From positions 11,271,670-11,335,669 of the forward strand of contig CM055200.1 in assembly GCA_029224185.1 (NCBI GenBank): 64,000 nt of DNA, read 5' to 3'. A program made the position numbers and the translations under genes. The notes below the pieces were generated by a model, which made no database searches, was not told the origin of the DNA, and worked only from the letters and a program-made list of their open reading frames with translations. How positions within the stretch are numbered: the stretch's first letter is position 1; each line of letters starts with the position of its first letter. Shown here piece after piece: positions 1 to 12,200 of the stretch. The DNA is from Karalla daura (taxonomy: Eukaryota; Chordata; Actinopteri; Chaetodontiformes; Leiognathidae).

Positions 1-217
1 TCCCGCTTTGCTCAGACTCACATTTCTACAACTGTGCGATATTTCACAGCGTTAGCTTTTAAGTTTTCAGATTCTGTCACCTCTCGACAAAGCCGAGCTT
101 CATCATAGCAACTGTTATCGTACAAGTATTCCTTCAATTACTTGTGCTGAAAGGATGAGAGATGAGGCTAAAACGCTCACTGGCATTACTCTGGCTCTCT
201 CTCTCTCTCTCTCCCAG

Positions 218-3201
218 CTGCTGGATGCCTACTTCACCAGAGCTCTCAAAGAGCAGAAGGAGAAGTTCCTGAAGAACCACGGCTTCTCCCTGCTGGCCAA
301 CCAGCTGTACATCCACCAGGGCAGCCAGGGGCTGCTCGAGTGCTTCCTGGAGATGCTGTTCGGACGGCCGGTCGGCCTGGAGGAAGAGTGAGTCCCAGCC
401 TCCAAACAAAGGACAATGTAGTAAATGGGAATCGATAGGAACGCAATGACTCCCATTCCATTGTCGATATTGCCAATCGATGCAATGTCGTCCTGATTCT
501 CTTACAGATTCTAGTCAGAGGGTGAGCTATTTTATGTCTCCACCTCTAAGCAGAAGACACTGCAGACATGTATCGCATCACCGTGTAACATTTTGCAATA
601 TTTACAGAGCTCATTTGCATTCAACTTGGAGCAAAGCTCCAGCTGACATGAAAAAGAGAGTCAGCGTGTGAGAGTCATGGTGCTTTACAGGTGTTGCAAG
701 TAAAACAAAAAAAAGAACGTGTTCTCGATCCCCATCCCTCGAGACTCAGCCTGTGTGAACCGATGCTTTTGATGCTGGTTTCACCTCCACTTCTTTGCTC
801 TGCTCTGCTCTCCAGTCTGGACCTGGAGGAAATGGAAAACATCTCGCCCTTCAGAAAGCGCTGCATCATCCCAGTGCTGGGCCTGATCGAGAACTCCCTG
901 TACGAGAACTCCCTGGTGCACAACATCCTGTGCATGCTGCTGCAGCTGCTCAACGCCTGCCCCAAGCTGGCAGACATCCTGCTCGACCACGGCCTGCTCT
1001 ACGTGCTCTTCAACACCATCTCCACGCTCAACGGCATGGAGAACGGGTACGGCTGCCCCAACAAAGAGGCTGACTCAGTCAGACTCGCAGGCTTTTGTCC
1101 CGGGCCCTTGAGCCGTGAATGAAGTCATTAATCCTCTCGCTGCTCATCGATCTGGTACATGAGCGCTGAAACTTTCTGAGCCTCTCGTCTCGTCCCGCAG
1201 CATTCCCCTGAATGACTACAAGCTCCTGGTGTGTGACATCCAGCAGCTGCTGGTGGCCGTCACCATCCACTCCTGCAGCTCCTCGGGCTCCCAGTACTTC
1301 CGCATCATCGAGGACCTCATCACCTTGCTGGGCTTCATGCAGACCAGCAAGATGCGGCGCACACAGGGTGAGAAACACACGCCAAAAAACAACCATCAGT
1401 GATTCCATCGAAGCTCTCGATGATATCTGTCGAGCGGGGAGAAGCCGGGCCGGCCGCTTCATTATATCTGTAACTGCGGAGTGGAAACTCATTTCAGAGA
1501 ACGTGTCGTTGGGAAATGTGGTAGCATCTCCATATTTTCACCAAATGATTTTTTTCTCGTTTTATTTTCACCCCCTCCCTTCTTCCTTAGATTTGCTCTG
1601 TGGAAAACGCCTGTCTAATCCTCCCCATTAGCACTTATTTATTTTCCGTGTCATCTGATGCAATCACGCTGTGATCACAGACAGCGCTCTAAGGTGCCGC
1701 GCACAGCGGGACCTTCGCCCGACTGGGCTTCAGCAAGTTGTTCCGACCCGATGAGCTCCACTCGGTTTGTCAGGAGCCACAGCGGAAGACTTCATCATTA
1801 GCATTTTAGACTTTTGAGCGTTTTAACTCTCATTTGACTCTCTGCTTCACCATTGTCCGGATGAAAACACCTTTCGGTAACTTTTGGTAACAAATTAAAG
1901 CAGTGTCGGCAACCCTAACCTCAACCCATTCATCTGGAAATTGTAAATAATGAGCACTTTCAGAGCAGGTTATCAACAGTAGGTAAATGAGTTAAATGAG
2001 TAGAATTTCTCAATTGCATCAGCATGTTTCACTTCCACTTTTGCCTCCATCTCGAAATACGAGACCACGCGGCTCTGAGCTGGAAGGACAATCGTTGCAG
2101 AACTCAATGAGATGTCTCAATGTCTGGTGTCCTAGCATTTCCTCCAGCCTGTGTGCTACCTGCTGGACATCTGCTTGTTTGTCCTCCCTCAGAGATGGCC
2201 GTGGCCCTGCAGTTCCGAGTCCTCCAGTCGGCCATCGAGTTCATCAAGACGACGGCCAATCAGGAGCCCCAGAAGCTGAGCAGCTCGGTGAACGCGCCCA
2301 GCTCCCCGCATCACGCCATCTATCAGAAGCGCAAGAGCATCGCGGGTGAGTGTGTCGCCCGGGTGGGGCCTGAAGAAGCGGCGGCCCCTTCTCCGTCCTC
2401 CCTCACCTGTCTGTCCACTGACCGTCTCCTCATCCCACGTCTGAAGGTTCCATTGCCATGAAAGACTCCATAATCCCCCGCATCCCCAGGCAGCACTACT
2501 GCTCCTACGGCCAGATCCCCCTGCCCCCCCCATTCAGCTTCCTGTCCCAGGACTCCCCCCTCCCCTCCCCCTCCGGAGCGCCATCCTACATGCTCCACAG
2601 TGACGCAGGTAGAGCGGACTGTGGTCCACAGCAGAGAGCATGCTCCCTGTCCCGGGGCTATGCCTCCTCCATCGCTGTGAACTCACAGTCCCCCCTCCCG
2701 ACTCTCACCTCGGGAGGGGGCCCTAATGTGCCCAGTACCCTCAGGCGTTACTGGTGCCTTTGTGTGTGTGTGTGCGTGTGTGTGCTCACAACTCACAATG
2801 AAGCAGCGTTTTAACACAGATGACATTTCCATCATCAATGAATCCCTCTATTCTCCTCCGTGAAAATGAGGATTTACGAGACGCTCGCATGACCCGACTC
2901 TGAACCGCAGCAAACCGTGCGTCTGCTCCAAAACGTCCCGACGTCACGCGCCCCCCGTCTGCCTCCTCACACACCACTGATGTCGTGTCCGCAGGCCGGC
3001 GCCGGTTCTCCCTGGCCCAGACCGACTCTCTGCTGATGAGGATGCGCTCAGTGGCCAGCGACGAGCTCAACCAGATGATGCAGAGGAGGATGAGCCAGGA
3101 AAACCCCATACGTGCCAGCGAGACCGAGTTCGTCCAGCGGCTGCAGAGGCTGGTGGTGCTGGCTGTCAACAGACTCATCTACCATGGTATGTATACACAC
3201 A

Positions 3202-3236
<35 letters not shown>

Positions 3237-6200
3237 CATTGACCCCATTGAGGTCTCATTCACAAGGGTGACTATGGAATAAAGTGCAGAATTAAAGACA
3301 GAAAATAGAAATGTGTTGCTATCAGTGTTGCTACAGGTGAAGAAACGCAGGCACTGTTCAGTACTAAAAACCACCCTTGCTCTCTAACCCTGGTTCTCTT
3401 TGGCTCTCCCCCTCCTCTCAGACGTGAGTCAGGATCTGTTCGACCTGCTGAACATCCCCGACTCGCCAGACCAGCAGCTTTTCACACCCGACCCGGGCGA
3501 CCAAGCGCAGGACGAGGGCGGCTCCTCCTCCGTCCCCCATTCCCCCACTCCCTTCACGCTGCCGCCTGCCAGCAAGAAGAGCTTCCAGAAGGACGTCCTC
3601 AGGCTCATGATGGACGGGATCAAAATCAGCCTGGTACGACCCCGCTCTGCGTGGAGCTCTTTGCGCTCCTCGATGCTTCTTTTATGAAGGTTGTCAGCCG
3701 GCGTTGCGAGCTCGCGCTGACGGCTGCGATCTCAACAGGGCAGCACGGGCCGGGGAGGAGCGCCGCATCACCAGTGGCGAAGGATCCTGTGGTCGTGCCG
3801 GGACACGTTCCGGATCCAGATCGGGCGCCTGCTCGTGCACACCCTCAGCCCTGCTCTTCCCCTGTGTGACAGGAAGGAGGCGCTGGAGTTTGTGTTTGAT
3901 CCCAGACACTTGGACATCCTCAAGGAAAGCCTGAGCCCGGGCCTGGAGGTGAGAGCCTCAGTGGTCACCAGTCAGAGGACCAGGGTACAGGTCCACAGCC
4001 AGGGCTGTGACGGACAATTCATTGAGCTGTATTCAGTTTGACGGAGCTAACGTTTAACCCAGCACCGTTTTCTTATCTTTGTTCTAATCAGTGCGGCTAC
4101 GACACAAAACATACAACTCTATTTGAGGAATCTGGGATGAGACTGCATAAAACAACCAACCTAAAAGTCCCAGTTTGATCATTTACTTGCCGCTGATGCT
4201 GGACCTACTTACTGTTTACTTGACTTCATGTTTTTTTTACTGTCAACAACCTGTGGACGGTCTCATTACATATAATTCCCAGTTCAGTCTGAACAAGCTG
4301 TTAAACTACTGAGGCTGCGAAGAAAAGTAGCAAATGCTCAGCATACGCTGGAGTCCTAATTAATTACCACTGCTCTTGTAATACACGTTCCTATGCTCTT
4401 CCTCGGCCCTCTCACTCTCTTGAGAGTCTTCTGTCACTCATCCTCCCCTCAGGCCTTAGGCAGGGTCTGCTAACAGGATGAGGCTTGTTTCCTGTCATCA
4501 CCAGATTGCCTGGGACACAAATTGAGTTTTAATCTGCACCTCCTCCTCCTCCCCCTCCTCCTCCTCCTCCTCCTCCTCCTCCTCCTCCTCCACCTCCCAG
4601 CACGGCCCCAAGTTGTCGCTGTACCTGTACGAGCTGCTCCACGACCACAAGGAGAGCCTGACCAAAGAGGAGCAGAACGCCGTGGGCGTGTTCATGACCT
4701 CGCTGAAGCTGTGCGGCCACCGCTGCATCCCGCCCAACGCCCCCCACAAACAAGACCTGCTCAAGGCCATAAAAGAGGTCAGTGGCAGGGGGGAGCGGAG
4801 CGGAGCGGAGCGGGGGGGGGTGGCGTTTCGCACTGCCGAGCTGCAGCCTGCTGGGGAATCATGCTAATGTGCGCGAGCAGCTTGTTTATGTGACATTTCC
4901 TGCACGCAGGAGAAATTCAAGTACGAAGCGGAGGAGAAAACGAGCAAAGTGGCATGGGAGAAGAAAATGGTCAACACTCAGAGGAAGTGAGTATTTTTCA
5001 TCCCCGGCTGTGGAAAACGATTGGTTTCGCCCCTCGTCCTGCCCCCCCCCCCCCCTTCCCCTCCTTCATCCTCTCCCTGTCGTTGCATTGCTGCAGCCTG
5101 ATCCAGAGGCTGGACGGGAAGTCCAAGGACATCTCCAAGATTGCGGCCGACATCACTCAGAACGTGTCTCTGCGGCAAGGCATGGAGAGGAAGAAAGTCA
5201 TCCAGCACATCAGGGGGCTGTACAAGACGGACCTGAGCGCCAGCCGCCACTGGCAGGAGCTGGTGCAGCAGCTCACGCACGACCGGTGGGCACCGCCGTC
5301 CGTCCGCCCCGCTGTTTGCACAACATTAGAGCAGAGCGCCCGGGATGGGGCCGCCGCTGTAACGGCCACAACCGACCGACTAGATTTTTGAGAGCTGTTT
5401 TAAGTACTTAAGTCGAAATCCTCTCATCTTAAATGTGGATGTTTTGTCGTCTATTTTCTCCTCTATGACAGTAAAATTAGACTTAGACTTGGACTATTTT
5501 TTTTATCGATCCCTCTGGAATGGCCTCCTCAGGGAAATGTACATTTCCAGTAGCGTAACAGATTATACAGAAGACGGGGAACAATACAGAATAGAAATTC
5601 ATGATAAACAATATAAACTGTATGGTAATAAACAGTAAAATATAATAGATGACATACATTTCATTAAGTAACTTGAATTACGTTTCCAACAGGATCATAT
5701 AAGAGTAAACAATACGCAATGAAAAAATCATTGATAAACAGTCTAAACAGTATGGTAATAAACGGTAATAATAGATAATTAACATTAACTTTAATAAAGT
5801 AATTTCAATTACGTTTCCAGTAGGATCATATAAAAGTAAACAATACACAATAAAGAATGAATGATTAACAGTATAAACATGTATTAATGAGGCGAGGACA
5901 AAAAAAGGCATTTTCAGTCCAGCACCAATCGACCGATCGATGTACTGTACAGTGACTGAAACGTTGGAGCTGTGGGCGCGTAGACTGAGGGTGCTGCGCT
6001 CTGTTTCAGCGCCGTCTGGTACGACCAGATGTCCTACCCCACGTCCTGGCAGCTGGACCCCACCGAGGGGCCCAACCGGGAGCGCCGGCGCCTCCAGAGA
6101 TGCTACCTCACCATCCCCAACAAGTACCTGCTGAAAGACAGGCGCAAGCCCGAAGGTAAGGGCAGCCCCCCCCCTCCCCTCCTCCTCCTCCTCCTCCCCG

Positions 6201-9200
6201 GGTCACGTGGCGCTCGTCGCTCGTCTCGGGTGTCCTCAACCTGTCCCGCATGTCTCGCTCAGACACGGCCAAGCCGGCGCTGTCCTTCCTGTTCGAGGAC
6301 AAGACGCACTCCTCCTTCTCCTCCACCGTCAAGGACAAAGCCACCAGCGAGCCCATCAGGTACGCCTCTCTGCCCCTCCAAAATAAAAGCGTCCCGTGGT
6401 TTTCAGAAAATCTCGATTACACTGTGGCGAAGACGGACATCCAGTACGTTGCTTAAAGTGATCATTTTATTTGAGGTGAACTGGTCATGTGATACCTACA
6501 TCTGGTGTCGCTTAAATGCAAAAAAAGTGTTTCCGTCACACTGCAATAAATGTCTACCACCTCATAAGAGCATAAACATGTTTCACCCATATTTAAGGGT
6601 TTTTTTTGGAACAGAGGTGTTTCTATTACCAGTTTTTCATTGCAATATTTAGATTTTGTGTATTTCAGGCACACCGTAGCGCCAGATCCCTCTCAGGCGG
6701 CCTGAGGGATCTGGAAAAACGTGTCCCAGTGCTCTGTGAACTCGTGCGACTTTTCCGACTTGCTCAGATGCCCTCACTTTGTGCGATGGAAAATATGCGT
6801 GTGTCCTCTGCTCAGGTTCACCAGGCGCTGCATTAGCGTGGCCCCCTCCAGGGAGACGGCGGGGGAGCTGCTCCTGGGTAAGGAGCCGGCCGGTCACGGC
6901 CGAGCACGGCGCGTTATACGCTCTCCCTCCCTGAGCCTCTCAGCCAGGGAGGGAGAGCGTCTTTGTCGGCTTTTCAGCTTCTGTCCGCTCACGCTCTGCG
7001 CCATCTCACAGGGAAATCGGGGATGTACTTTGTGGAGGACAACGCCACCGACGCTCATGACAGCCAGGTAACGCCCGGGAGGAGGGGTTGTTTTCTCGCC
7101 CCCGAGGGCCCGCTCGACAACAAAGGGTGTCCTGGTGTGTTTGGACAGAGCCTGCACGGCGAGACCGAGGCGCCGTCGTTCTCCTGGACGTACGAGGAGA
7201 TCAAGGAGGTCCACAAGCGCTGGTGGCAGCTGAGAGACAACGCGGTGGAGATCTTCCTCACCAACGGCCGCACGCTGCTGCTGGCCTTCGACAACACCAA
7301 GGTGAGAGGGAGGGGGCGGTGAGCAGGACCTGGCCCTGTCAACAGCCCGTCACAAGATTAAAATCTGCCCGCGCCTCGTCTGAATGTCGCGACGGAGATG
7401 ACGAGGTCGACGTGGCCGAAGAGCGGGAGGCGCGCGGAGACGCGAGGGGAACGTATTGGCAGGGAGAGTTAATCGGCGAGCACGGTATCGGTGTTCTGTC
7501 CCTGACATCTGCAGAGCTCCGTAAACCTCAGTGCCAGAGATCAATCACATCGATCACAGTCGTGATAATAAGATACAGAGCGAACCCGCTCTGCAGGAAA
7601 AATACCAAGTCCCAGTGAATTAGTGAAGACACGTCCTCTCAAGTATTTACGGTCTCGAGCTGCAGCCCCATAGCGCTGTTACCATAGCTGTGGACCTGCT
7701 TATGATATGTCCCAGGGCTTTCTGCGCAGTCAGTGCTGAAGCGAGAGGAGAAAAGGGATGAGGTTCCTTCTTAGACGGGGACATTTCAGGGTTTTTGGAC
7801 GGCTAACCTCGAGGCAGCTGTGACGTTGTGACCATTTGAGGCTTTTAGTAGGTGGATGCAAATGTAAACCGCAGCTGAAAAGACTTGATTCTGTGAAAGG
7901 ATTTTTTGCTTTTAGATGAATGCTAATGACCGTGCTAATGCTAGATGAATCACTCAGGACTAATTGAGTCATTTAATGTGGATCGGCGGCTCCTTAGAGA
8001 CACCGAGCTGGTCCAGGAAGCTTAGAGATTCATCCATCAAACTTTGTCAGATTACGTGTGCGAGCTAGGTGACCTTCCACGTGCCACTTCAGTGCCGGCA
8101 CAGCAGAGAGAGGGAGGTGGAAAACATTTCACGCTCGTCTGCGCTCTGCCCTCCAGTTCCGGGACGACGTCTACCACAACATCCTGACCTCGGACCTGCC
8201 CAACCTGCTGGAGCACGGAAACATCACGGCGCTCACCCAGCTGTGGGGCTCGGGCCAGATCTCCAACTTCGAGTACCTCACGCACCTCAACAAGCACGCG
8301 GGGCGCTCCTTCAACGACCTCATGCAGTACCCGGTGTTCCCCTTCATCCTGCGGGACTACACCAGCGAGACGCTGGACCTGCAGGACCCCGCCATCTACA
8401 GGTCAGTCGCATAGGGCCGCTCTGTAATGAGAGGACCGGGCATGGAGTAGAGGATTTAACCCTGTGCGTACTGAGAATCATTGTTTTTGTTGTTGTTGTG
8501 GCTCTAAAATGATGCTTTGGCCCCTTTTTCTAGGGGTATTTGAACCTGAATGTTGAACATGTGGTAGTTATTATTGTTATTATTGCGCATGACATAGAAA
8601 TCATTTATATGAACAAATGAGGTGAGATAAGCTAAGCTCAGACTTCTTTTGAGTCTAGGGCTCTGGGTCTTTGTAAAAAAAACAGGAGAATAGGTGCAAA
8701 ACCAGACCACATGAATCACATAGCACACATTATATATTAATGGAAAGCACAGATTCTCAGGTCTTTGTCAGTGTTGGAGTTGCTCCTTTCAGACCAAAAT
8801 CTTTATCATCAGTAGTAACACTGCAGCAGTAAAAACAGCGCCGGTAGGTAAAGGGTTACGCATCCTCTGTTTCAGATGCCTCACCTCCTTATCCTCTAAG
8901 ACAAGTGCACCGCTCCCTTTTACAAGTGCCTCTCTTGATTATGCTGAAATTATTTCAAAGTCGAGACAGATTTTTTTAATATACACACACACACACTCAC
9001 ACACACACTTCTTGCCTCTGTGAATCCAAGGCTGAATCATTTCTAACAGCACTGTTTCCCGCTGAAGACGAGGGTTCATTTCCGCTCTGTTTACCCTCTT
9101 GTTGCCGTGCAGGAACCTGAGCAAGCCCATCGCAGTGCAGTCCAAGGAGAAGGAGGACCGCTACGTGGACAATTACAGGGTGAGACTGCAGCAGGCCCGT

Positions 9201-12200
9201 CGCGCTTCCTTTGGGCCGAGAGTGGCAACATGAGCGCTCACACGCTCCCTGTCTGTGCTGCAGTACCTGGAGGAGGAGTACAGGAAGGGCATCCGCGAGG
9301 ACGACCCCATGCCGCCCGTGCAGCCCTACCACTACGGCTCGCACTACTCCAACAGCGGCACCGTGCTGCACTTCCTGGTGCGGATGCCTCCCTTCACCAA
9401 GATGTTCCTGGCCTACCAAGGTGAGCGGCTCCACAGGTGACGGTCCGGCCACCAGCCGGAGCTCTTTGAGGCATCAGGTGGTTGTCAGAGGCGCGTGTCC
9501 CGGAAAGACCAGGCTTTTAGCAGCACGGCGTGTCCCCCGCCTGCAGCTGGCTGACCGCTCGGTCTCGGCGGGTGCTGGAGCTTTTAGCACCGAGAGCCAG
9601 AGGAACGTCCCGATCCGCATCCGCCGGGAAAAGCTCCCTTCATCTCTCCTGATCTCCGTCTTCCTTTCTCACTCATCCTTTTCTCATTCAGTCCCCCCTC
9701 TCCCCCGCGCCCTCTGATCCTCCGAGGCGTCTCTTTCTTTTTTTTCTTTTATTATGTGCTGCTAAATGTATTCCGCAGACGTGGCGTCTGAGGTCATGAA
9801 AGGGGATCTTTTCAATCAGCGAGTGGAATCTGTAATTAGATTGTCTTTGGCCCTCGTCAGACCAGAGCTTTGATATCCCCGACCGGACCTTCCACTCCAT
9901 GAACACCACGTGGCGCCTCTCCTCCTACGAGTCCATGACCGATGTGAAAGAGCTCATCCCGGAGTTTTTCTACCTGCCAGAATTCCTGGTCAACAGAGAG
10001 GGTAATGCCTCTTCATACTTAAAAATCCTCTCCTTTCTTCCCGCCTGTCTCCTGACTTGAATTCCACTTGCTCCTGGCAGGTTTCGATTTCGGCGTCCGG
10101 CAAAACGGCGAGAGGGTGAACCACGTGAACCTGCCGCCGTGGGCCCGCAACGACCCACGCCTCTTCATCCTCATCCACCGGCAGGCGCTGGAGTCGGACC
10201 AGGTCTCCCAGACCCTGTGCCAGTGGATCGACCTGGTGTTCGGCCTCAAGCAGAAAGGCAAAGCCGCCGTGCAGGCCATCAACGTCTTCCACCCGGCCGT
10301 AAGCAGCCGCCAACCACTTCCTCCACACCGTTTTCAGACGCTACGCACTGTTGTTGTTTCTAGTTCCTGTGATGGTTGGAGCGAGCTAGCGGACTCGACC
10401 AGCATCCAACATGCTCTTTTCAGGCTAAAACAGTAAAACTTTTTCTCTCTTTCAACTAAAACATAGACTAAAACATCCACACGGTCATAAACATGGCTGT
10501 GCGGAATAATATGTTTGTGACCGTGTAGATGGGACACAAATCACATTGACACCTAGTGGCCTGGCATGTATACTGCAGTGTCTCGGGTGTGTCCTAAGAT
10601 CCAATTCAAAACTGCACCTGAAGCTATTTAAAAATGACGATAGGGGCTCAAAGAACATCTCCTCCCCTCTCCTTACTTACTTGGCACAGCCCATATTATT
10701 TCTCCTCTTGACCCGTGCTCAAACTCGAAGTGTAGCTGACACGGGTTTCCTCTCCGCAGACCTACTTTGGCATGGACGTGTCGGCGGTGGAGGACCCGGT
10801 GCAGAGGCGGGCCCTGGAGACCATGATCAAGACGTACGGGCAGACCCCCAGGCAGCTCTTCAACGGCTCCCACATCAGCAGGGCCAGCCCCAAGCTCATG
10901 ATGGAGGGCGAGCTGCCGGCCGCCATGGGCCTCCTGGTTCAGCTGGCCTTCAGGGAGACCAGGGAGCAGGCCAAGGAGGTGGTCTGCCCGGTAATCCTCT
11001 CTCCTCCTCCCTGTGCGCTCTGCCAGGTGTAATGACAATGTCCCGCTCACCCGTCTCCATCCCCTTCCCCTCTCTCTCCACAGAGTCCGCTGCCCTGGAT
11101 CAAAGGTCTGAAGTGGGGCGAGTACGTGGGCTCGCCCTCCGCCCCGGACCCGGTGGTGTGTTTCAGTCAGCCGCACGGGGAGAGGTTCGGCTCGCTGCTG
11201 GCGCTGCCCACGCGAGCCATCTGCGGACTGTCCCGGAAGTTCTGCCTCATGATGATCTACAGCAAGGAGCAGGGTAAGAAGGACTGCCCAGGTCAGGGTG
11301 TTCGGCTCGCCACCTCCTTACCCCCTCCTCCCCTGCTGACCCCCTCCACCTCTGCGCTCTGCAGGCGTCCGCAGCATGCACAGCACAGACATCCAGTGGT
11401 CGGCCATCTTGAGCTGGGGCTACGCAGACAACATCTTGAGGCTGAAGAGCAAGCAGAGCGAACCCCCGATCAACTTCATACAGTGTTCGCAGCTTCACCA
11501 GGTAAATGTGAAAACCTCGTCATTCTCACACACCTGGAAACAGCTGCACAGCTGCTGCAGCTTCTCATTTATATTGAATGCTGCTCAAGCCTCAGAGCTC
11601 ACATTATTAGATTGGGCCTTCGGTCAACACTAGCTATTAACCTTATTCTTGATACTGTATGTTAATGTAGCAATGAATTTTTTGGTCTCTTTAATTAGAT
11701 AGAAAATATGGAAATGTGTACAAAAAATGTGAACGGCACAACCTTGACATGAAGTACACTTTTTTGGGGAGATTGTCCTTTCTCGTCCTTTTATTGAACT
11801 AATCGTATGGTAAATTATACCAGGGCAGGGTCGTGTCTGCCACATCTGTTTGGTAATGCTGCATAAACACCTTCATAACAGACATTTTGACTAGAAATGA
11901 CAGGATTATTGTAGCTACCAGATTAATTAGGTTTCTATTCCATTTACATTCAAGGTTAAAGCCAAACTCTTGTCGTTACTCAGGTATAATGTGAGGTCTC
12001 ACTGAATACTTTGCACTTACGCCCGTCGAGGCTTTTACATTACTTGTGAAAACATTTAGCATCGCTAGAATCGTTAATTATGTCATAAGTAGAGCAACAA
12101 GACGTTGGCACGGCACATCCCACAGGCCGCTGAGTCGATCATGTGACGTTTTCGTGATAAATCAGGGGGGGAGACGCGTCCAGTCAGCGAGCTGAAGCAG

